Source: Bacteroidales bacterium UBA1736 (GTDB taxonomy: Bacteria > Bacteroidota > Bacteroidia > Bacteroidales > UBA932). From it: 13,646 nt of DNA. The notes below the pieces were generated by a model. It ran no database searches. It was not told the DNA's origin and was given only the letters and a program-made list of their open reading frames with translations. A program made the position numbers and the translations under genes. Location: positions 1,328-14,973 of the forward strand of contig DCIC01000073.1 in assembly GCA_002315825.1 (NCBI GenBank), read 5' to 3'. Below, piece after piece: positions 7,717 to 13,646 of the stretch (position 1 is its first letter; each line of letters opens with the position of its first letter).

Positions 7717-8951
7717 TTTATCTTGCGAAGTTCTTTCCATATCTTTTCAGGGATTTCATCCTGGCAATTGTGGCAGCAAATCATTTTGTCAGAATACATT
7801 CTGGCCATACAGTAGTCCCTGTGATCGCACTTGCTGCGGGTGTTCATATCACCGGCCTTCAGTTTGTTGACAAAGTCGGGGTCGTTGACAAGGGCGCGCG
7901 CAATCTGAACGCATTCGAAGCCTTCATCCAGTACTTTCTCAATTCCAGCTCTGGAAACAAGTCCACCTACGTAGATTAGGGGAATTTTTATCTCTTTTCG
8001 GAATTTTTTGGCATTCTCCAGGAAGAAACACTCTTCGTAGTCGTATTGCTTGATCATCAAGTCCCCGAAAAGAGAGATTACGATTTTTTGTGGCAGACTT
8101 TTGAACGGCATATAATAGGCCATAGTCTTTGTGGGGATTTTGCCTCTCATCACAGCCATAGGAGCTTTTGATACGAATCCGGCAGAGAGGACAATGCCGT
8201 TCACCCCGTGCTTTTCTATTTCCTTGGCTATCTCGATGGATTCGGGAATCTGGATTCCGCTCTTGAAGCCGTCTTCCATATTGTGCTTGACCAATACGGC
8301 CATATTGTATTTGGCTGCTTTCTCCACGGCCTCCTCAAGGCACATATTCATCAGACGCATCCTGTTTTCCAGAGACCCTCCGTATTCGTCGTGCCTGTGA
8401 TTTGTATAAGGAGACAGGAACTGTGAGATGAGATAGCCGTGTCCCGCGTGGACCTCTACAGAGTCAAATCCGGCATTGTGGGCGACTTCCACTGCTTTGC
8501 CGAAGTCCTTTGCGGTCTGAATGCATTCCGCACGGCTCAGACGCCTTACAAATGTCGGGGAATATAGATTGAAACCGTATGAAGGGCCGACCGGGAATGA
8601 GCCGGCCGTGAACCAGTGGGTCATATTTCCGCAGTGACCGATCTGGATGCCGACAGCCGCTCCTTCGTTGTGAACGGCATCCGTAATATCCCTCAGGGAA
8701 GGAACGATCTCGTCGCGGAGCCATAGCTGGCTATTGAAGGATATGGCTCCACGGTTGATGGCCGCATATGCCAATGTGGTCATACCTACACCTCCCCGTG
8801 CAACGCTAACGTGATAGTCTTTCAACATTTGGGTGGGGCCGAAGTCCTTTCCCATAGATTCAAAGGCTGCCGAACGTATTACTCTGTTTCTCAATGTCAG
8901 AGGTCCCAGCTGATAGGGGGTGAAGAGAATGGAATCATTACAGTTGCTCAT
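7713..8951 (-). CDS. OYE-family NADH:flavin oxidoreductase, ene-reductase-like
   Basis: The 412-residue protein is an FMN-binding TIM barrel of the old yellow enzyme / 2,4-dienoyl-CoA reductase family. It shows LTLRNRVIRSA near the N-terminus, HAGHGYLISQFLSP (168-181, with the catalytic HxxHGY) and DEYGGSLENR. IYVGGL and the flavin-phosphate region around QIARALVNDP follow. A cysteine-rich segment near the C-terminus (C375, H377, C381, C392, C393, C396) lies where relatives hold a [4Fe-4S] cluster, but the spacing is unusual. The C-terminal FAD/NAD(P) domain of full-length relatives such as BaiCD, BaiH and dienoyl-CoA reductase is absent, so electrons should come from another protein. I used the ATG at 8951; the frame extends to a TTG at 8984 that would overlap the upstream gene by 17 bases. 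Reduction of a conjugated C=C bond is the likely reaction. Confidence 0.85.
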   Translation of the reverse strand: MSNCNDSILFTPYQLGPLTLRNRVIRSAAFESMGKDFGPTQMLKDYHVSVARGGVGMTTLAYAAINRGAISFNSQLWLRDEIVPSLRDITDAVHNEGAAVGIQIGHCGNMTHWFTAGSFPVGPSYGFNLYSPTFVRRLSRAECIQTAKDFGKAVEVAHNAGFDSVEVHAGHGYLISQFLSPYTNHRHDEYGGSLENRMRLMNMCLEEAVEKAAKYNMAVLVKHNMEDGFKSGIQIPESIEIAKEIEKHGVNGIVLSAGFVSKAPMAVMRGKIPTKTMAYYMPFKSLPQKIVISLFGDLMIKQYDYEECFFLENAKKFRKEIKIPLIYVGGLVSRAGIEKVLDEGFECVQIARALVNDPDFVNKLKAGDMNTRSKCDHRDYCMARMYSDKMICCHNCQDEIPEKIWKELRKIK

Positions 8952-8967
8952 AATTTCTGCTGTTTTT

Positions 8968-9873
8968 TCAGTCAGTGTCTCCAAAGATTTCCTTGTGCCT
9001 GCGGTTGATGTTGGCGTAGGTTTCTATGTAACATTTGAAGAATCCTGTTGTTTTGTCTGTGATGATGGGGTCTCCCGGCTCCATCTGTTCTATCTTTTTG
9101 AGGTCATAGCCGCCATTGACCTTCCATCCCCAGTCCTCAAGAAAGCCAATGTGGATAGCATCTTTGGGACAGAATAGGGAACATCTCATACACATAAGGC
9201 AATGGTGGTGAAACTTGATGGTGCCTTCTGTGTCGCGGAAAATGTTTTTGGTCGGGCATCTGTTGATGCACAGATTGCAATCTATGCATTTGTCCTTGTC
9301 CACTTTGTATAGGAAGGAATTCACGTCACCGCCGATATATTGCGGCCTTGATACAACGGAAGAGACAATCCTCGGCCACAATTTGTAGCGCTTGATATTG
9401 GGGATTCTGTTCTTTACTTCATATACAAGTATGTCGAGCAGTTTCTCGTCCATCGTGAGCATCTCTTTGACAAGCTTTTCATCAAAGCGGAAATGGATGT
9501 TGTATGGCATCAGAAAATGGTATTCATTCTCTGTCTTCACTCCGTCCCGCCTGAGTTTTCGCAGGAAATACTTTGATGATGCATCGTTGGCGTGCTGTGT
9601 CTCTCCTGAGTTTTTGTAGATGAAGGCTCTCAGTCCGCGTGGGAATTTCTGGGCTCTGATGAATTTCAAAAACGCCCAGGGAGCGCAATAACCGTAGATT
9701 GGATGTCCCAGACCTATGATATCATAGGGGGAGTAATCCAATCTCCTGTTGTCAAGAGGGTCTATTTCGTGCACGTCCACTTCCCACCCTTCTCTTTCGA
9801 GACGGCCTTTGAGCTTTGAGGTGAGAAATCGTGTGTTGAAAGTGCCTGTGTAGTAAATAAGAAGACAACGCAT
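8968..9873 (-). CDS. EFR1-type flavodoxin-ferredoxin electron carrier
   Basis: The 301-residue protein has an N-terminal flavodoxin-like domain (YYTGTFNTR at 7-15 for the FMN phosphate, GLGHPIYGYCAP at 54-65, FIYKNSGE at 84-91). Two ferredoxin [4Fe-4S] motifs follow: CIDCNLCINRCP (196-207) and CLMCMRCSLFCP (225-236). All eight cluster cysteines are present. This layout is the EFR1 family, thought to shuttle low-potential electrons. About 65 residues follow the clusters. Its ATG overlaps the stop of the NTF2-like gene by one base (TAATG), and the OYE-family gene starts 16 bases after its own stop. The close coupling to an OYE reductase without its own NAD(P)H domain makes it the natural electron donor in this operon. 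That pairing is inferred. Confidence 0.8.
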   Translation of the reverse strand: MRCLLIYYTGTFNTRFLTSKLKGRLEREGWEVDVHEIDPLDNRRLDYSPYDIIGLGHPIYGYCAPWAFLKFIRAQKFPRGLRAFIYKNSGETQHANDASSKYFLRKLRRDGVKTENEYHFLMPYNIHFRFDEKLVKEMLTMDEKLLDILVYEVKNRIPNIKRYKLWPRIVSSVVSRPQYIGGDVNSFLYKVDKDKCIDCNLCINRCPTKNIFRDTEGTIKFHHHCLMCMRCSLFCPKDAIHIGFLEDWGWKVNGGYDLKKIEQMEPGDPIITDKTTGFFKCYIETYANINRRHKEIFGDTD

Positions 9874-10379
9874 TACTTTTTCCTCTTCTTCTTTTTTATG
9901 GCATCCAGAAAACTCGTTTTTCCGAGGGTGATCAGGTTGACAAGACCTCTTAGCTCGAAATATTCATAGCATCTGGTGTAGCCGATGGAATATATCCTCC
10001 ATTCTTCATTTTCTTTACGGTAGGACACATCGTATATTGCGGCTCCGTGGAGCTTCATTTTATATTTCCTGTGCAGGAGGTAATCCTCCAGATACCATTT
10101 TGCACTGGCCTGGGTGCCGTTTTTGACATCAATCTCCCCTCCGTGAATAAGATGGGTTGAAGGCATATCGACACTCATCGCTTCACGAAGAAAACCAAGT
10201 ACGGCATCCCTTCCGTTGTAGGACATAGACCCATTGCCATAGGAGGATGTCACGTCCTGGGTGAAACAGGATTCCAGACCGTCAAAATCGCGGGTGTCCA
10301 GACATCTCTGGTATTTTGCCTGAAGGTATCGGATAGCTTCGATATCCTCCAGCCTTGTAATTCTTTCTTCGAGGGTCAT
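9873..10379 (-). CDS. BaiE-like SnoaL/NTF2-fold dehydratase or isomerase
   Basis: The 168-residue protein belongs to the SnoaL-like NTF2 fold, close in length to BaiE (166 residues), the bile acid 7alpha-dehydratase. The start MTLEERI and the segments DIEAI, AKYQRCLD (21-28), SYGNG, WYLED (95-99) and GYTR (133-136) resemble BaiE as I remember it. Its active site is Tyr30, Asp35, His83, Asp106 and Arg146. The corresponding residues here appear to be Tyr23, Asp28, His76, Asp99 and Arg136, all kept. Unlike BaiE it ends in a very basic tail (IKKKKRKK). It is the second gene of the operon, 8 bases after the first SDR gene. The fold also includes ketosteroid isomerases and polyketide cyclases, so dehydration is the preferred but unproven call. 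The comparison is from memory and no alignment was run. Confidence 0.75.
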   Translation of the reverse strand: MTLEERITRLEDIEAIRYLQAKYQRCLDTRDFDGLESCFTQDVTSSYGNGSMSYNGRDAVLGFLREAMSVDMPSTHLIHGGEIDVKNGTQASAKWYLEDYLLHRKYKMKLHGAAIYDVSYRKENEEWRIYSIGYTRCYEYFELRGLVNLITLGKTSFLDAIKKKKRKK

Positions 10380-10387
10380 AGTGTATG

Positions 10388-11170
10388 CTAAAAGATTTTC
10401 ATTGATCTGACCAGCTTCAAAATACAGGTGGGAAGAAGCTTGACAAGCACTATCAATAGTTTGCTCGCAAAGCCGGGTGTGATTCTGGCCCTGCCGCGGA
10501 ACAAAGCGTCGATGCCTTTCTTTGCGAGCTTCTCCGGGGTGATGATATATCCCAAGGCAAGACCGGTCCTGGTCGCGCTCGGGCTCAGATTGTAGAGTCC
10601 TGTCGCAACTGCTCCGGGCCTGACACAGGTTACGTTTACTCCTTTTTTGAAGAGCTCTATGTGTGTGCAGCGGGAAAAGTTTTTCAGGAAAGCCTTTGTG
10701 GCTGAATATGTGGCAAGCCTCTGTACTGCTATGTCAGAGGTTATGGAACTCATATTGAGGATGTATCCTTTACCTCTCAGGACCATATCTTTTCCGAAAT
10801 AGTACTCCAGCATTGCGGGAGTATAGACGTGGAGGTTCAATATAAGGGAATTGAACTCGGCGGAGTCATCAAGGAAATCTCTGTCGTGATAAACACCTGC
10901 GTTGTTGATAAGGACTTCTATTTCGATGCCCCCTTCGCGGCATTTTTCATAAAGGCATTTTGCCGCCTCCTGCTTGCCCAGGTCCATTACAATGGGGATG
11001 ACGCCGATGCCGAATTCTTCAGTCAGGATGGCGGCTTTCTCATTTAAGGGCTTGTCCTCATTGCTTACGATCACAAGGTCGTATGATCTTGATGCCAGCT
11101 CTCTGGCGTATTGATATCCGATTCCGGAACTTGCTCCGGTAATCAGGGCGAAAGGCTTTGTGGTGTTCAT
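10388..11170 (-). CDS. Short-chain dehydrogenase/reductase (operon gene 1)
   Basis: This 260-residue classical SDR opens the operon. It shows TGASSGIG (11-18), NNAG (89-92), Asn in LNLHVY (112), Ser142 in NMSSI, and Tyr155-x3-Lys159 (YSATK). After the second strand it reads VSNEDKPL, without the arginine of the other SDR in the operon, so its cofactor preference may differ. A hydrophobic C-terminal stretch (KLLIVLVKLLPTCILKLV, 237-254) could touch the membrane or a lipid-like substrate. Its fold and tail match the gene at 6940-7716, so the two are related copies at different places of one operon. A pair of SDRs with different cofactors or stereochemistry could epimerise a hydroxyl group through the ketone. 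The substrate is not known. Confidence 0.85.
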   Translation of the reverse strand: MNTTKPFALITGASSGIGYQYARELASRSYDLVIVSNEDKPLNEKAAILTEEFGIGVIPIVMDLGKQEAAKCLYEKCREGGIEIEVLINNAGVYHDRDFLDDSAEFNSLILNLHVYTPAMLEYYFGKDMVLRGKGYILNMSSITSDIAVQRLATYSATKAFLKNFSRCTHIELFKKGVNVTCVRPGAVATGLYNLSPSATRTGLALGYIITPEKLAKKGIDALFRGRARITPGFASKLLIVLVKLLPTCILKLVRSMKIF

Positions 11171-11189
11171 TTAATGAATGATCTGAATT

Positions 11190-11208
11190 ACAAAATTAAT
11201 TATTTTGT
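11190..11208. promoter_or_regulatory. Inverted repeat shared by two divergent promoters (candidate operator)
   Basis: Perfect 7-bp arms ACAAAAT (11190-11196) and ATTTTGT (11202-11208) flank the spacer TAATT. The left arm overlaps the -7 element of the minus-strand operon and the right arm contains the -33 TTTG of the hypA promoter. A dimeric regulator bound here would touch both promoters. The repeat is AT-rich, so chance occurrence is possible. Confidence 0.5.
11191..11198 (-). promoter_or_regulatory. Promoter (-7 element) of the six-gene redox operon
   Basis: On the minus strand TAATTTTG (TAnnTTTG) lies at 11198-11191, about 20 bases before the SDR start codon at 11170, giving a very short leader. 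A -33 TTTG at the usual distance is not seen. The element is contained in the inverted repeat at 11190-11208. Confidence 0.5.
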
Positions 11209-11235
11209 TTGACATCCTAATAAGTACTATCTTTG
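11204..11235 (+). promoter_or_regulatory. Bacteroidota-type promoter of the hypA unit
   Basis: A -33 TTTG (11204-11207) and a perfect -7 TATCTTTG (11228-11235) are separated by 20 bases, the usual spacing for the Bacteroidota housekeeping sigma factor. The hypA ATG lies 26 bases downstream. Confidence 0.65.
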
Positions 11236-11261
11236 AAATTCGTTTTAACTGACGATAAGAA

Positions 11262-11618
11262 ATGCACGAACTTCCTATCACAAAAAGCATTTTCAACACT
11301 GTGGTGCAGCGTGCTGAGGTTGAAAAGGCCAAATCGGTGAGGCGAGTGGTCCTGGAAATCGGAGTCCTCAGAGACTTTGTCCCGATGATAGTACAGAAAT
11401 ACTGGGATTATATTTCTGTGGGATCAATAGCGGAAGGCTCTGTCATCGAAATCCGGGAAGTGGATGCAGGCGCGGTATGCGGCAGTTGTGGCCAGACATA
11501 CACAATAGGTCGGGACAATATCTCCAATGCCTGTTGCCCTAAGTGCGGATACCGTTACGGCCGTCTGGTGTCAGGAAGCGAACTGAGGATTGTGGGGATG
11601 GAAATTGAGAGATTATGA
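11262..11618 (+). CDS. hypA: HypA/HybF-family nickel metallochaperone
   Basis: The 118-residue protein has the normal HypA length and layout. It starts MHELPITKSI, with His2 and Glu3 that bind nickel in this family. A zinc ribbon with two CxxC pairs follows (C73/C76 and C92/C95, with C91 extra), and the C-terminus is SGSELRIVGMEIE. HypA delivers Ni2+ to the NiFe-hydrogenase large subunit (and to urease in some species), together with HypB. No hypB or other maturation gene is in the window, and the hydrogenase-like large subunit at 777-2258 has no NiFe site to fill. HypA is the first gene of a unit with an Fe-S protein and an exporter, divergent from the redox operon. Either it serves a hydrogenase encoded elsewhere or it has been recruited to another metal protein. 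Confidence 0.85.
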   Translation: MHELPITKSIFNTVVQRAEVEKAKSVRRVVLEIGVLRDFVPMIVQKYWDYISVGSIAEGSVIEIREVDAGAVCGSCGQTYTIGRDNISNACCPKCGYRYGRLVSGSELRIVGMEIERL

Positions 11619-11651
11619 TTATTACTCAAGTAAACAGAACTTAGGACAATA

Positions 11652-12740
11652 ATGGGACTTTACAGAGACCTCCTGAAAAGGATTGATGAACTTAGTTTCG
11701 GTTTCCCCAAATCATATGTGGGAGCGGATGTGATGCTCATAAAGAAAATTTTCAGCAGAGAAAACGCCAAGAACTTTCTGCTGATGGCAAAGGGCTACCA
11801 GAGGGCGGAGGATTATGCCGAAAAAAACGGGTTAACTCTTGAGGATGCGAGAAAGCGCCTTGATACAATGGCCGAGCGGGGACTTATCCTGCGCCGCCAT
11901 AGAGAGGGAGGTGACGAGTACGGGCAGCATCCATTCGTGATGGGCTTTCTGGAGTGGCAGGGCAATAGGGCAGGTGCAGGCTCTTCCTGGCTTTATCATA
12001 CGGGGATATATATGATTACATCCAAGTTTGGGTCCAGGATGAGTCAAACGATGCCGTTCTACCGGACTCTGCCTCATCATAAAGAGTTTGTGGAGGGCTC
12101 TGTCATCAAGCCTTATGATGATGTCGAGGCACTGCTGGATAAACATCGCCGCTTTGCCGTCGGTGTCTGTATGTGCAGGCTTATGGACAAGATGAAGCCG
12201 AACAACCCCTGCCATCATCCTCTGGAGACTTGTATCGAGACTGACGATTATGCGGATTTCTATATCGAGACCGGCATCGGACGGGAAATAACCAAAGAAG
12301 AGGCTCTTGCAATATTGAGAGAGGGTGAGAAGGACGGGAGGATCATTCAGGCCACCAATTCGCAGGAGGGGGAGAATTTCTGTTCTTGCTGCGCCTGCGG
12401 CTGCGGTATGCTGTTTCTGAAAAAACAATATCCCGGACCGTCCGCCGCACTTTGGAGCAATCATTTCAGTGTGATTGATTACGACAAGTGTATCAGTTGC
12501 GGTAAGTGTGTAAGCCGTTGCACATTCGGATATATCAGCAAAGACCCCGAAACGGGGAAGGTAAGCGTGGATCAGGAGTCCTGTCTGGGATGTGGACTTT
12601 GTGTCTCCACCTGCCCGACGCAGGCTATCCGTCTTCATCAGAAGAGTGAAGACAAACTATATACACCGCCACCCACCTATGATGATGCAATGGAAATATG
12701 GGAGGCGGAAACTGTGAAAGACTATAAGCACTTTAAGTAG
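11652..12740 (+). CDS. Winged-helix-like protein with multiple Fe-S sites
   Basis: I do not recognise a named family, though anaerobes carry similar proteins annotated as 4Fe-4S binding. The 362 residues hold, in order: a region resembling a winged helix (about 45-85; AEKNGLTLEDARKRLDTMAE then RGLILRR), a conserved-looking GQHPFVMGFLEWQGN (91-105), and a first cysteine group CMC..C..C (173, 175, 187, 194). A dense group CSCCACGC (244-251) comes next. Two ferredoxin [4Fe-4S] motifs, CISCGKCVSRC (280-290) and CLGCGLCVSTCP (311-322), follow. That makes 17 cysteines. It starts 33 bases after hypA, and its TAG stop overlaps the GTG start of the exporter gene by one base. An Fe-S based redox sensor or an electron-transfer protein are both possible. 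Confidence 0.7.
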   Translation: MGLYRDLLKRIDELSFGFPKSYVGADVMLIKKIFSRENAKNFLLMAKGYQRAEDYAEKNGLTLEDARKRLDTMAERGLILRRHREGGDEYGQHPFVMGFLEWQGNRAGAGSSWLYHTGIYMITSKFGSRMSQTMPFYRTLPHHKEFVEGSVIKPYDDVEALLDKHRRFAVGVCMCRLMDKMKPNNPCHHPLETCIETDDYADFYIETGIGREITKEEALAILREGEKDGRIIQATNSQEGENFCSCCACGCGMLFLKKQYPGPSAALWSNHFSVIDYDKCISCGKCVSRCTFGYISKDPETGKVSVDQESCLGCGLCVSTCPTQAIRLHQKSEDKLYTPPPTYDDAMEIWEAETVKDYKHFK

Positions 12741-13646
12741 TGAAGAAGCGATATTTGATTTTTTGGCTGATGCTTGCAGTGACTGTATGCACCGCCACTC
12801 TTTTCCCCAGGATAAACATTAATGAAGATATGACCGAGTATCTTCCCTCTGATTCCAGAATGAGGGAAGGCTTGGGTGTATTGAGACAAGCTTTTCCCGA
12901 GCTGAATCTCAATGCTCATATCGTTAAGGCGATGTTCAGGGATGTAAGGGATAAGGATGTTCTGGAAGGGGATTTGGTCTGCCGGGAAGGTGTGACCGGC
13001 ATTCAGAGCGTCAGTGAAAAAGACCCCTACATCTTATACCAGCTGACAGTAGGGGATGAGGCTGACCCCAAGGCCATTGCGGCAGGCATTGCTGAAAAAT
13101 ACGGCGATAGCGTCGTGGTTGAGACTAATGCAAACAGCAATATGCCGGACAATATGGTGCTGGTGCTGATAATCGCTGTGGTTCTGGTGTTCGGTATTCT
13201 TTTCCTTATGTGCTCGTCCTTTGTCGAGGCGCTGCTCTTTATTGTGACAATAGGGATGGCTGTTGTCATCAATATGGGTACAAATGCCTTTTTGCCGAGT
13301 GTCTCGATGATGACCAATACAATCGTGGCTGTGCTCCAGCTTGTCCTGTCTATGGATTATTCCATCATTCTGATGAACAGGTACAGGCAGGTGCTCGTTG
13401 AGGAAAAGGATATTGACCGGGCGATGTCGCTTGCCCTGAAGTCTGCTTCATCATCCATATTGAGCAGCAGTTTCACTACAATAGTGGGACTCCTTGCTCT
13501 GGTGTTTATGAAGTTCAGGATTGGGATGGATTTGGGGATTGTGCTCGCAAAGGGTGTGTTGTGCAGTCTCGTGACAATATACACTGTGCTGCCGGCTTTC
13601 ATCCTGTTTTTCGACAAATGGATTAAGGCGACCGAGAAGAAGGTTT
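12740..13646 (+). CDS. MMPL/RND-family exporter, 3' partial
   Basis: The frame runs from a GTG at 12740 through the end of the window (302 codons seen); the family has roughly 700-1000 residues. GTG overlaps the stop of the Fe-S protein (TAGTG). It gives a proper N-terminus, KKRYLIFWLMLAVTVCTATL, as the first membrane helix; the next ATG at 12770 would cut that helix. After a periplasmic part (about 27-136, with NEDMTEYLPSDS) come four to five membrane helices. LSMDYSIILMNRYR (203-216) holds the DY pair of the RND proton relay (usually GxxxDY). ASSSILSSSFTTIVGLLAL follows, as in MMPL proteins. MMPL proteins export lipids, sterol-like compounds or hydrophobic molecules using the proton gradient. 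Its position in a unit divergent from the SDR/OYE operon suggests export of substrate or product, but this is inference. Confidence 0.85.
   Translation, partial: MKKRYLIFWLMLAVTVCTATLFPRININEDMTEYLPSDSRMREGLGVLRQAFPELNLNAHIVKAMFRDVRDKDVLEGDLVCREGVTGIQSVSEKDPYILYQLTVGDEADPKAIAAGIAEKYGDSVVVETNANSNMPDNMVLVLIIAVVLVFGILFLMCSSFVEALLFIVTIGMAVVINMGTNAFLPSVSMMTNTIVAVLQLVLSMDYSIILMNRYRQVLVEEKDIDRAMSLALKSASSSILSSSFTTIVGLLALVFMKFRIGMDLGIVLAKGVLCSLVTIYTVLPAFILFFDKWIKATEKKV

Noticed and set aside
7717..7740. Upstream ATG (7740) for the second SDR
   Set aside because: The ATG at 7716 overlaps the stop of the preceding gene as ATGA and gives the usual SDR N-terminus; the extra eight residues are atypical.
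8952..8984. TTG start for the OYE-family gene
   Set aside because: It would overlap the upstream gene by 17 bases and add 11 residues; the ATG at 8951 gives an N-terminus that fits the family.
5330..11170. A complete bile acid 7alpha-dehydroxylation (bai) operon
   Set aside because: No BaiB ligase, BaiF CoA transferase, BaiG importer or full-length BaiCD/BaiH is present; only a BaiE-like enzyme and related enzyme classes are. I therefore gave no bai gene symbols.
11262..11618. HypA as maturation factor of the hydrogenase-like complex in region 1
   Set aside because: That large subunit has no NiFe site and no cleavable C-terminal peptide, and hypA lies 8 kb away in a different unit.

Overview
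The window looks like the chromosome of an anaerobic Bacteroidota, most likely a gut-type Bacteroidales. The reasons are the promoters of the TAnnTTTG (-7) / TTTG (-33) kind in front of three transcription units, the lack of strong Shine-Dalgarno sequences, a TetR-TolC efflux locus, and many low-potential redox proteins. The DNA is close to fully coding. No gene-free stretch longer than about 100 bases exists, and I saw no rRNA, tRNA, CRISPR or insertion sequence.

Region 1 (1-3013, + strand) is the end of a membrane-bound operon related to hydrogenase-4 / formate hydrogenlyase: a HyfF-like antiporter subunit (5' end outside the window), a HyfG/HycE-like large subunit and a ferredoxin-small subunit fusion. 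The large subunit lacks at least three of the four NiFe-binding cysteines and the small subunit lacks three of the four proximal-cluster cysteines. This is therefore an Ehr-like (energy-converting-hydrogenase-related) complex and not a hydrogenase.

Region 2 (3022-5312, - strand) is a decayed efflux locus. An intact tetR with its own operator is followed by a tolC that stops half way and, joined to it, an ABC-2 permease without its N-terminus. This is best explained by one deletion that removed the genes between them, or by an assembly error.

Region 3 (5291-11198, - strand) is a tightly packed six-gene operon: SDR, BaiE-like SnoaL/NTF2 enzyme, flavodoxin-ferredoxin (EFR1 type), OYE-family flavin oxidoreductase, second SDR, CPA1 K+/H+ antiporter, then an intrinsic terminator. 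The NTF2-like protein keeps all five active-site positions I recall for bile acid 7alpha-dehydratase BaiE. Together with an OYE reductase and two SDRs this suggests a steroid or bile-acid converting pathway (dehydrogenation, dehydration or double-bond shift, ene-reduction), fed with electrons by the EFR1 protein. The substrate is inferred, not shown.

Region 4 (11204-13646, + strand) is transcribed divergently from the operon: hypA, a winged-helix protein with 17 cysteines and several predicted Fe-S sites, and the start of an MMPL/RND exporter. The two divergent promoters share one inverted repeat (11190-11208), so regions 3 and 4 are probably controlled together and may form one system. The antiporter and the Ehr-like complex could supply ion and redox coupling, but that link is speculative.
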